Shown: positions 1 through 5,036 of the stretch, piece by piece
Layout of the letters: the number at the start of each line of letters is the position of its first letter
Numbering within the stretch: the stretch's first letter is position 1
Assembly: GCA_013044065.1 (NCBI GenBank)
Contig: JABEVA010000115.1
Span: 1 to 5,036 of the forward strand
Direction: 5' to 3'
Length of the DNA stretch: 5,036 nt
Source of the DNA: Phycisphaerae bacterium
GTDB lineage: Bacteria > Planctomycetota > Phycisphaerae > WQYP01
Program-made: the position numbers and the translations under genes
The notes under the pieces: generated by a model
The model's input: only the letters and a program-made list of their open reading frames with translations
Databases searched by the model: none
Told to the model about the DNA's origin: nothing

Positions 1-299
1 GTTTGGTCTAGAAAATTCCGCATCTGCGCGGCCATGTTGCCAAAGCGAGTGGGTGTACCGAAAATAATTGCATCTGCTTCCAGCAATTGCTCGGGCTTGA
101 TAACCGGCACCTGGGCAAAGCCTTTTTTGGCCTCCGCTGCGCCCACGCGCGCGAGCACCTCCGGCGACATCAATTCGGCCACCTGAAACAGGTCCACCTG
201 TGCCCCGGCTACCTGCCGGGCACCTTCCGCCACCGCCTGGGCCATCTGATAAACGTGTCCGTACATGCTGTAGAAAACCACTTGAACTTTAACGGCCAT
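1..299 (-). CDS. wrbA: NAD(P)H:quinone oxidoreductase, WrbA-type flavoprotein (partial, N-terminal half)
   Basis: WrbA proteins are cytoplasmic FMN flavoproteins that reduce quinones by two electrons with NAD(P)H, avoiding reactive semiquinones. The minus strand encodes 99 residues from an ATG at 299 and then leaves the window; E. coli WrbA is about 198 aa, so roughly half is visible. The start reads MAVKVQVVFYSMYGHV, with the FMN-phosphate loop SMYGH at residues 11-15. The hallmark FMN-binding segment GTPTRFGNM lies at 81-89, followed by AAQMRNFLDQ at 90-99, which closely resembles the E. coli protein as I recall it. An AAGGAG Shine-Dalgarno lies 6 bases before the ATG. The gene is 83 bases downstream of a MarR-family gene on the same strand, so co-transcription and MarR control are likely. 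The family call is firm; the physiological substrate is inferred. Confidence 0.95.
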   Translation of the reverse strand, partial: MAVKVQVVFYSMYGHVYQMAQAVAEGARQVAGAQVDLFQVAELMSPEVLARVGAAEAKKGFAQVPVIKPEQLLEADAIIFGTPTRFGNMAAQMRNFLDQ

Positions 300-305
300 G
301 AAGAA

Positions 306-311
306 CTCCTT
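306..311 (-). promoter_or_regulatory. Ribosome binding site of wrbA
   Basis: On the minus strand this reads AAGGAG, a near-perfect Shine-Dalgarno, 6 bases before the ATG at 299. It fixes the wrbA start. Confidence 0.85.
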
Positions 312-326
312 ATAAACGAAAGACCA

Positions 327-365
327 CCGACCGCACGGCGAACATCGCCGTAAAAGGCCGGTCGG
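327..365. other. Nested double hairpin between marR and wrbA
   Basis: An outer 7-bp perfect stem (CCGACCG at 327-333 with CGGTCGG at 359-365) encloses an inner 6-bp perfect stem (CGGCGA at 336-341, loop ACA, TCGCCG at 345-350). It lies wholly in the 83-base gap between the marR stop and the wrbA start, upstream of the wrbA ribosome binding site. No T-run follows on the minus strand, so it does not look like a classical Rho-independent terminator. It could set the ratio of marR to wrbA mRNA through processing or stability, or block readthrough partially. The structure is seen in the sequence; the function is inferred. Confidence 0.5.
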
Positions 366-382
366 ATGAAGTTACCGGCAGA

Positions 383-868
383 CTATGTTTTAATCAACAT
401 GCGTTCCAGTCGGTCCAACAGTGCCAAAAGTTGACGCGACTCTTCCACCGTCAGCACCCCAAAAGCCTCTTGAATGATCTGCCGCTGATCCGGCAGCACC
501 TTCTTGAGCAGTGTCCGTCCCGTTGCCGTCAGGGCCAGACGATAGGCCCGGCCATCTTCGGGATCAAGTTGCCGTTCCACCCAACCGCATTTTTCCATGC
601 GTTCCACCAGCACACACACGTTACCTTTGGTGACCAGCAGGTGCTGGGCCAGTTCCTGTTGCGATATTCCCTGGCAACTCTTCAAGGTCATCATAATTTC
701 AAACTGGGCCAGAGTCATTTCCTGTTGGGCCAACGCATGTTCAAGCTTGCGTTGGATGCGGCTATAGACCCGTACCAATTGCAACCAGGTTTGCAGGGGC
801 ATAACGTCGTTGGGGTATAAAACCTCCATGCGTCGCAGCAGCCCGACCATCTTCGCATCAGGTATCAT
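383..868 (-). CDS. MarR-family winged-helix transcriptional regulator
   Basis: This 161-aa protein has the usual MarR length and layout. An N-terminal dimerisation helix region (about 24-50) is followed by the DNA-binding winged helix-turn-helix (about 55-115). Visible family marks are the first helix ISQQELAQHLLVTKGNV (68-84), the recognition helix region around VLVERMEKCGWVER (86-99), and the wing motif DPEDGRAYRLALTATG (102-117), the classic DxRxxxLxLT pattern. C-terminal helices (about 120-161) complete the dimer interface. Cysteines at 65, 85 and 94 sit in or beside the DNA-binding domain. The ATG at 868 has an AAAGGGG ribosome binding site 5 bases upstream; later ATG codons (residues 7, 14, 23) lack that support. 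MarR proteins usually repress themselves and a neighbour and release DNA on ligand binding or cysteine oxidation. The next gene is wrbA, so a quinone, phenolic or oxidant signal is plausible. Family firm; ligand unknown. Confidence 0.93.
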   Translation of the reverse strand: MIPDAKMVGLLRRMEVLYPNDVMPLQTWLQLVRVYSRIQRKLEHALAQQEMTLAQFEIMMTLKSCQGISQQELAQHLLVTKGNVCVLVERMEKCGWVERQLDPEDGRAYRLALTATGRTLLKKVLPDQRQIIQEAFGVLTVEESRQLLALLDRLERMLIKT

Positions 869-888
869 AAAGGCCCCTTTTCATAGCT

Positions 889-906
889 TAGTTTAGTCCT
901 ATACTA
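889..906. promoter_or_regulatory. Candidate MarR operator (imperfect palindrome over the -10 box)
   Basis: TAGTTTAGTCCTATACTA is an 18-base inverted repeat: the half-sites TAGTTTAGT and TAGTATAGG match at 7 of 9 positions. It covers the -10 box of the marR promoter. MarR dimers typically bind palindromes of this length in their own promoters, so autorepression by blocking RNA polymerase is likely. No second copy was found in the window. Confidence 0.55.
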
Positions 907-918
907 TTTGTAAGTCAA
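890..918 (-). promoter_or_regulatory. Sigma70-type promoter of the marR-wrbA operon
   Basis: On the minus strand a -35 box TTGACT (918-913; 5 of 6 matches) is followed by an exact 17-base spacer and a -10 box TAAACT (895-890; 4 of 6). Transcription would start near 883, leaving a leader of only about 15 bases that just includes the AAAGGGG ribosome binding site (880-874). The match is good, but no transcription data are available. Confidence 0.6.
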
Positions 919-1037
919 GTTGCAGACCTGTTTGGCGCGGTGGATGGATGCGATGGGCGGGGGGCTGAATTTTCTACCCGCAGGTATGGCCGCAGCCGGC
1001 GGTTTAGGGTTGCCGGCGGCGCGGGGGCGCTTTTGAG

Positions 1038-1064
1038 TTGACAGTTCTTAAAAATGCGGATAAT
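1038..1064 (+). promoter_or_regulatory. Promoter of the small lipoprotein gene
   Basis: A perfect -35 box TTGACA (1038-1043) precedes an AT-rich stretch at about 1049-1072, standing out from very GC-rich DNA just upstream. The best -10 match is GATAAT (1059-1064; 5 of 6) after a 15-base spacer, which is slightly short; AATTAT at 1062-1067 gives an 18-base spacer with a weaker match. The TTG at 1038 that could open a longer reading frame lies inside this -35 box, which argues against its use as a start codon. Confidence 0.55.
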
Positions 1065-1110
1065 TATTATTCAGAGTTGTGTTTGTCAGGATCGTCCCTT
1101 TACCTGCGCT

Positions 1111-1115
1111 GGAGG
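1111..1115 (+). promoter_or_regulatory. Ribosome binding site of the small lipoprotein gene
   Basis: GGAGG lies 9 bases before the ATG at 1125. It decides in favour of this start over an in-frame TTG at 1038, and the resulting protein begins with a textbook lipoprotein signal peptide. Confidence 0.8.
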
Positions 1116-1124
1116 CATTACTTC

Positions 1125-1343
1125 ATGAAAAAGCTTACCGTGGCAACTTTGATGATGGGGTTGGTGGGCCTGCTGCCGCTGTTGGGCGGTTGTCAAACGC
1201 TAACGGATACACCGGGGTCCAACGCCGTTCGTGTGAATCAGGCCATGAGCACCAACATGCTCCAGATTCCGGATGATGCCGAGAGCATCATGCTGCTGGA
1301 TCGGCCTGTTCAGCTTAGCAACATGCCGGTTCCACTGCGTTAA
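1125..1343 (+). CDS. Small lipoprotein of unknown function (72 aa)
   Basis: I do not recognise this protein. It starts with MKKL, then a hydrophobic core (about residues 4-20) and the lipobox LGGC, with the modified cysteine at 23. This is a clear signal peptidase II signal, so the mature chain of about 50 residues should be lipid-anchored on the outer face of the inner membrane or on the outer membrane. The mature part has no transmembrane segment and no familiar domain. It has a polar linker (about 24-48) and a C-terminal region, IPDDAESIMLLDRPVQLSNM (49-68), that looks structured and could be a binding motif. A perfect -35 box and GGAGG ribosome binding site support real expression. A TPR lipoprotein gene follows 137 bases downstream on the same strand, so the two could share a transcript or complex; that is inference. 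The gene is likely real but its function is unknown. Confidence 0.82.
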   Translation: MKKLTVATLMMGLVGLLPLLGGCQTLTDTPGSNAVRVNQAMSTNMLQIPDDAESIMLLDRPVQLSNMPVPLR

Positions 1344-1350
1344 GATTCGG

Positions 1351-1366
1351 GCCATTTGTGGCTTTT
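1351..1366 (+). terminator. Weak terminator-like hairpin after the small lipoprotein gene
   Basis: GCCA-TTTG-TGGC (1351-1362) is followed directly by TTTT (1363-1366), 8 bases after the lipoprotein stop codon. The stem is only 4 bp, so termination would be partial at best. An overlapping alternative hairpin, GTGG-CTTTT-CCAC (1358-1370), competes with it. Readthrough into the TPR gene is probable. Confidence 0.22.
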
Positions 1367-1480
1367 CCACTTTGCACCTGTAGTGTCAAGCTGGGCCGTT
1401 GGTCAATCTGTTTTGCTTGGCCTTGAGATAGTCGGCTGTGGGTAGTCAAAGCCTGCGGGCCATTGTCAGGATGAAAACCG

Positions 1481-2467
1481 ATGGATCACAAATCACTGGT
1501 TCGATGGCTGTGCCTGGCGGTACTCCTGGGCGGCTTTGTGGGTTGTGCCCAGCCCAGCGCCGGGCTGAAGCCCTATGTGACCGGCCAGTTGGCTGCGGAA
1601 AGCGGCAATATCGCCCAGGCCATTCGTGAACTCACCCTGGCCATTAAACGCAATCCGCAAATGGTCGTTGCGTATGAGGCCCGGGGGGATCTTTACAAAA
1701 AGCAGGGCCGTTATCATCTCGCAGCTGCCGATTATAAGCACGCCACCATCCTGAACCCCTTTAGTTTCCATTCGTTTTTTGAATTGGGACAGGTTTATCA
1801 GCAGCTCCGGCGCTATATCGCCGCCATTGCCGCCTATCAGCACGCCTTGCAGATTAACCCCAAAGATGCCCGTACCGCCCTGAACTTGGCCGTTGCCTAC
1901 ACCCAGGCCGGCCATCCTTTTCGCGGCATTCTTTACGCCAACCGCGCCGTGCAAAATGGCAGCAATTCCTTTGCCACGTGGGCCAACATCGGCACCATCT
2001 ATTCCCAGGCCGCCAAGCACCATCCCGCCTACCGCCGCCAAGCCATTCATTTTTTCAAACAAAGCCTGGAAATTAAACCGCATCAGCCGCAGGTTTATCT
2101 GAACCTGGCGCAGATTTATATGGATGAGCACCGCTTTGACCAGGCCAGTCGCGTGTTTCGTACCGGGGCTAAGCTTGCGGGGTCTTCTTTGATCAGCGAA
2201 CGCCTTGGCTATTGCTATTATCGACTCGGTAAGTTGCCCCAGGCGCTGGCCGCCTATCGGCAATCGCTCAAGTACCAGTCAGATTATGTGCCTGCCATCA
2301 ACGGCATGGGCGTGGTGTACATGACCGTGGCTCTGCAACAGCACCGCCATTGGCGCACTGCCAGAACCCAGGCCATCAGCTATTGGAACCGCAGTCTGAA
2401 AATTGACCCGCAACAGCCGCTCATCGAGCATCTGGTTAAAAAGTTTTCCCCCGTGGCCAACCCTTGA
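1481..2467 (+). CDS. TPR-repeat lipoprotein
   Basis: This 328-aa protein begins with a lipoprotein signal: MDHK, a hydrophobic core (about 9-20) and the lipobox FVGC with cysteine 22. Phe at the -3 position is less usual than Leu but tolerated. The rest is almost entirely tetratricopeptide repeats, about eight from residue 28 to about 310. Typical cores are AYEARGDLYKKQGRYHLAAA (64-83), SFFELGQVYQQLRRYIAAIA (98-117) and ISERLGYCYYRLGKLPQALA (238-257), each ending in a helix plus an NP- or KP-type turn (LNP 91-93, INP 125-127, IKP 198-200). Two repeats carry short insertions (around 178-187 and 284-293). TPR arrays are protein-binding scaffolds, so a role in envelope assembly or secretion is plausible, but no partner is visible except the small lipoprotein gene upstream. 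An AGGA ribosome binding site lies 9 bases before the ATG. The gap upstream shows no convincing promoter, which favours readthrough from the small lipoprotein gene. Architecture is certain; function unknown. Confidence 0.92.
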   Translation: MDHKSLVRWLCLAVLLGGFVGCAQPSAGLKPYVTGQLAAESGNIAQAIRELTLAIKRNPQMVVAYEARGDLYKKQGRYHLAAADYKHATILNPFSFHSFFELGQVYQQLRRYIAAIAAYQHALQINPKDARTALNLAVAYTQAGHPFRGILYANRAVQNGSNSFATWANIGTIYSQAAKHHPAYRRQAIHFFKQSLEIKPHQPQVYLNLAQIYMDEHRFDQASRVFRTGAKLAGSSLISERLGYCYYRLGKLPQALAAYRQSLKYQSDYVPAINGMGVVYMTVALQQHRHWRTARTQAISYWNRSLKIDPQQPLIEHLVKKFSPVANP

Positions 2468-2477
2468 CCCGACCTGA

Positions 2478-4907
2478 TCAACCCTCGTGCCGGTTGCTTT
2501 TGGGGATCGCTGCGCCCATGTCCGGCGGGCCTGCCCGCCGGGATTGATGGTGGGCGATGACGAGCCGAATCTGAGCGTAAGAAACGGATTCGTCCAAGGC
2601 CATAAAAACTGGCTTCAACCGCGCGCCGCCCACTTTTCTGATCACAGCGCCCACGCGTTTTTCCACCGCTGGGGGCACCCACGCCGCGATGGAGGCCGGT
2701 TGTTTGGCCGCAATGTAATCGAGCAGATAGCCTTCGATGGTGGAGGGCGCACGCTTGGTCTGCCGGGCGATTTCCGCGATGGCAACGCCCATCCCAAAAA
2801 GCTTAAAGGCGGTGTCTTTAGCGGCGTTGGGTTTGGAACCTGCCCGCGTCGCCACCTGCGGCGCGGGGGCGGGCGGTGGTATGTCCGATGTTATGGCATT
2901 GGCGAGACAGTAACTTTTGATCAGCGTCGTAATACGCGGGCCAAAGTCCTGCACTTTGGCTTGGCCAATGCCATAAGTCATGCGGAAATTGGCGGTAGTC
3001 GTGGGACGGATGCGGGCAAGTTCGCGCAGCGTGGCATCGGAAAAAATGAGATAGGGTGGCATGCCGCGATGGGCGGCCATTTCGCGCCGCAGTTCTCGCA
3101 GAGCATCGAAAAGTTTGTGGTCCACGCCTTGCCACGAAATTTCCCCCGGTTGCGATTTTCCCACTTCTCCACCGGGTTTTTTGGTCAGTTGAATCAGCCG
3201 CACCCGCCGCTTTGCTTTCATCACTTCCAGTGAGGCGGGGTTTAATTTCAGAATCGGTACGGCCCGGTCCTGGCCCAACACCAAATTTGCCTGGCCCAGC
3301 ACGCCCTGTCCAATGAGCTGGTAGATGAAGTTGCGCAGTTCGACGTTCGACCGATCCGGGAGCAGACCATACACGGAAAGTTTGTCATGAGCGAATTGCC
3401 GAATCTTGGCCGTATTTTCACCGCGCAGAACGGAAATGACATGTCCCGCGCCAAAGCGCTGCCCGGTGCGCGCGATCGCGGAGAGAATTTTCTGGGCGAT
3501 GATCAGCGATTCCGGCACCACCTGAGTATCGCCCAGGCAATGATCGCACGCGCGGCAAGAACCCGTATTTGTCCCCGCCGACGCGTTGGCATCGTCAGGG
3601 CAAACCTCGGCTGGGCTAAGCGCATCAGGGGTGGCCGTGGCCGAAGGCTCATAGCTCTGGCCGAAATGTTCCACCAGCGCCTTGTGCCGACACACCGCCC
3701 CGCGGGCAAAACGGTCCATTTCATCCAGATGGGCAAAGGCGGAGGAAACATAATCCGGGCTGACGGACGCACCACCCGTGGCCGCATCCGCCGCCGACCG
3801 CTCAATGATGGATTTCCAGCTCATCACGTCCTGGCCGGAATAAAGAAGCACACATTCCGCTTCCAAGCCATCGCGCCCGGCCCGGCCCGTTTCCTGCTGA
3901 TAAGCCTCCATGGATTTGGGCATGCCGGTGTGCAGCACAAAACGAATGTTGGATCGGTCAATGCCCATGCCGAACGCAATGGTCGCCACAATCAAGTCAC
4001 ATTCTTCCCGGGCGAAAGCGTCCTGCGCCAGGCGGCGAAGATCGGGGGTCATGCCTGCGTGGTAACCCATCGGCTTGCGGTTGGCCATCGGGCCTGCACT
4101 CAGGGCGGAAACAATTTCATCCACATCCCTGCGGCGCAGGCAATAAATGATTCCCGCTTCGTTGGTGTGGCGATTAAGCACATTATCAATCTGCTGCATC
4201 ATGTTCTGCCGGGGTAACACCCGATAAACCAGGTTCGGGCGGTCAAAATTACCCACCAATGTGGTTGGGTTAACCAGTTGCAGTTGCCCGGCAATATCGC
4301 GCCTTACCTGCTCGGTGGCCGTGGCCGTATAGGCGTGGATGGAACATCCGGGAAAAATCGCTTTCAGGGTGGAAAGACGCCGATATTCCGGCCGAAAATC
4401 GTGGCCCCAATGGCTGATGCAATGGGCTTCGTCAATGGCGAAGGTGCGCACGTTGGCTTCCACCAGCATCTGCATGAACCACCCCAAGCCGCCTTCGGAA
4501 TCGTTACTTTCGCTGCGGCCGATAAGACGCTCAGGCGAAACAAAAAGCATTTGCAGTCGGCCAGCGCGTAAGTCCCAAGCCACGCGGTGGCGTTCTTCCA
4601 TGGATAACGATGAATCCAATTGGGCCGCAGCCACGCCGACACTCCGGAGCGAATCCACCTGATCTTTCATCAGGGCAATCAGCGGCGATACCACCACCGT
4701 GGGACCGCGCCCATGTTTGGCCAAGTGTACCGCCGGGGCCTGATAGCACAGCGACTTTCCACCTCCGGTCGGCATCACCACAACGGAATCACGTTTGGCC
4801 AGCACGGTTTCCATCGCTTCGCGCTGCAGGGGCCGCAGCTCGCGATAGCCCCATGTTTGTTCAATAAAAGCCAGCAATTCCGCAAAAGAATGGGTGGCAA
4901 GGCTCAT
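2478..4907 (-). CDS. recQ: ATP-dependent DNA helicase RecQ with extra C-terminal helix-turn-helix-like domain
   Basis: RecQ is a cytoplasmic 3'-to-5' DNA helicase acting in recombination and repair of stalled forks. The 809-aa product carries every motif: motif 0 YRELRPLQREA (21-31), Walker A PTGGGKS (46-52, Lys51), Ia SPLIALMKDQ (74-83), DEAH (159-162) with the RecQ aromatic loop SHWGHDFRPEY (165-175), III TATAT (194-198), V ATIAFGMGIDRSN (308-320) and VI QETGRAGRDG (338-347). The zinc site uses Cys406, 451, 454 and 457. RQC (about 461-575) and HRDC (about 592-668) follow. After a Pro/Ala-rich linker (about 674-692), residues 693-790 resemble the helix-turn-helix domain found at the C-terminus of some RecQ proteins and of YpbB (HTH_40): LFGMGVAIAEIARQTKRAPS and later YAQIRLVIAHH. 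E. coli RecQ has 609 aa. About 28 Ala/Ser/Thr/Pro-rich residues separate the first zinc cysteine from the rest. The ATG at 4907 is chosen for its AAAGGA site 7 bases upstream; a GTG at 4988 would add 27 atypical residues. Confidence 0.96.
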   Translation of the reverse strand: MSLATHSFAELLAFIEQTWGYRELRPLQREAMETVLAKRDSVVVMPTGGGKSLCYQAPAVHLAKHGRGPTVVVSPLIALMKDQVDSLRSVGVAAAQLDSSLSMEERHRVAWDLRAGRLQMLFVSPERLIGRSESNDSEGGLGWFMQMLVEANVRTFAIDEAHCISHWGHDFRPEYRRLSTLKAIFPGCSIHAYTATATEQVRRDIAGQLQLVNPTTLVGNFDRPNLVYRVLPRQNMMQQIDNVLNRHTNEAGIIYCLRRRDVDEIVSALSAGPMANRKPMGYHAGMTPDLRRLAQDAFAREECDLIVATIAFGMGIDRSNIRFVLHTGMPKSMEAYQQETGRAGRDGLEAECVLLYSGQDVMSWKSIIERSAADAATGGASVSPDYVSSAFAHLDEMDRFARGAVCRHKALVEHFGQSYEPSATATPDALSPAEVCPDDANASAGTNTGSCRACDHCLGDTQVVPESLIIAQKILSAIARTGQRFGAGHVISVLRGENTAKIRQFAHDKLSVYGLLPDRSNVELRNFIYQLIGQGVLGQANLVLGQDRAVPILKLNPASLEVMKAKRRVRLIQLTKKPGGEVGKSQPGEISWQGVDHKLFDALRELRREMAAHRGMPPYLIFSDATLRELARIRPTTTANFRMTYGIGQAKVQDFGPRITTLIKSYCLANAITSDIPPPAPAPQVATRAGSKPNAAKDTAFKLFGMGVAIAEIARQTKRAPSTIEGYLLDYIAAKQPASIAAWVPPAVEKRVGAVIRKVGGARLKPVFMALDESVSYAQIRLVIAHHQSRRAGPPDMGAAIPKSNRHEG
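2522..2541. repeat. GC-rich perfect inverted repeat at the 3' end of recQ
   Basis: CCGGCGGG (2522-2529), loop CCTG, then CCCGCCGG (2534-2541): an 8-bp, all-GC perfect stem. It lies inside the last codons of recQ and 55 bases beyond the stop of the convergent TPR gene. It would fold in transcripts of either strand. No T-run follows in either direction, so it is not a standard intrinsic terminator, but it could protect or define mRNA 3' ends of the TPR transcript. Only one copy is present here, so a dispersed REP-like element cannot be judged. Confidence 0.5.
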
Positions 4908-4914
4908 CCAGATA

Positions 4915-4938
4915 TCCTTTAGGGAGCTTTCCCTCAAA
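4915..4938 (-). promoter_or_regulatory. recQ ribosome binding site with adjacent leader hairpin
   Basis: On the minus strand AAAGGA (4920-4915) lies 7 bases before the ATG at 4907 and decides the recQ start. Immediately upstream is a hairpin, AGGGA-AAGC-TCCCT (4934-4921). With one bulged G, the stem can extend by pairing TTT of the preceding T-run (4938-4936) with the AAA of the ribosome binding site (4920-4918). Such pairing would partly hide the site and could dampen translation. The ribosome binding site is secure; the regulatory role is inference. Confidence 0.55.
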
Positions 4939-4942
4939 AAAA

Positions 4943-4948
4943 ATTTTA
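4943..4948 (-). promoter_or_regulatory. Possible -10 box of the recQ promoter
   Basis: TAAAAT on the minus strand matches the sigma70 -10 consensus at 5 of 6 positions, about 35 bases before the recQ ATG. At 17 bases upstream the sequence is TAGCGT, a poor -35 box, so the promoter is uncertain. A run of eight A followed by four T on the plus strand (4936-4947) overlaps it and may bend the DNA. The rest of the stretch to the right edge (4949-5036) shows no supportable gene. Confidence 0.3.
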
Positions 4949-5036
4949 CCCCCAAATGATGCCCGACGCTACCCGTAAACAATAGCACCAGCTCTGCAGA
5001 ACAGCTTTTTGCATTTTCGGGTCCGGGGCACGGCTA

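Noticed and set aside
995..1019. Direct repeat GCCGGCGG (995-1002 and 1012-1019) upstream of the small lipoprotein promoter
   Set aside because: Short, in very GC-rich DNA, with no symmetry or third copy; too likely by chance to call an operator.
1038..1124. Longer form of the small lipoprotein starting at TTG 1038
   Set aside because: The TTG lies inside a perfect -35 box. The added residues would bury the signal peptide, and GGAGG precedes the ATG at 1125.
1083..1472. 10-base direct repeat TTGTCAGGAT upstream of both lipoprotein genes (1083-1092 and 1463-1472)
   Set aside because: The copies sit at different distances from the two starts (32 and 8 bases) and the second forms part of a ribosome binding site; probably coincidence.
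1493..2263. 256-aa open frame on the minus strand opposite the TPR gene
   Set aside because: It is antisense to a clearly coding TPR protein, has no recognisable domain and reflects the GC-rich codon pattern of the real gene.
3387..4217. 276-aa plus-strand open frame opposite recQ
   Set aside because: It is a shadow of the RecQ helicase frame; the translation shows no domain and is rich in Arg, Gly and His, as typical of antisense frames.
4908..4988. 27-residue N-terminal extension of RecQ from GTG 4988
   Set aside because: RecQ proteins usually begin shortly before the WGYRELRPLQ segment; the ATG at 4907 has a good AAAGGA site, and the extension covers the likely promoter and an A/T tract.
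4990..5010. Imperfect palindrome AGCTCTGCAGAACAGCT followed by TTTTT, terminator- or LexA-like
   Set aside because: The stem has internal mismatches, no plus-strand gene ends nearby, and it does not fit CTGT-N8-ACAG or the GAAC-N4-GTTC LexA patterns.

Overview
The window looks like ordinary chromosome from a diderm (Gram-negative-type) bacterium with moderately high GC. Two genes encode lipoproteins with signal peptidase II lipoboxes. The codon choice, the TPR lipoprotein and a long RecQ with an extra C-terminal domain would fit the Planctomycetota/Verrucomicrobiota group. That placement is a tentative inference: no marker gene is present.

Left part (1-930, minus strand): a MarR-family regulator is followed, 83 bases downstream on the same strand, by the first half of a WrbA-type NAD(P)H:quinone oxidoreductase that runs off the left edge. 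A good sigma70-type promoter precedes marR. An 18-base imperfect palindrome covers its -10 box, which suggests autoregulation of a small quinone/redox-response operon. A nested double hairpin lies between the two genes.

Middle part (about 930-2467, plus strand): a promoter with a perfect TTGACA box drives a 72-residue lipoprotein of unknown function. A 328-residue TPR-repeat lipoprotein follows after a 137-base gap. The two may share a transcript and both should be anchored to a membrane, but no pathway can be assigned.

Right part (2478-5036, minus strand): a complete 809-residue RecQ DNA helicase converges on the TPR gene with only 10 bases between the stop codons. It has all helicase motifs, a zinc site, RQC and HRDC regions and an extra C-terminal helix-turn-helix-like region. 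The TTG start (1038) and GTG start (4988) that would lengthen the small lipoprotein and RecQ are rejected, because internal ATG codons have much better ribosome binding sites.

No RNA genes, mobile elements, CRISPR arrays or att sites were seen. There is no strong evidence for a wholly new system. The best leads are the MarR-WrbA redox switch, the uncharacterised lipoprotein pair, and the RecQ zinc-site insertion with its added C-terminal domain.
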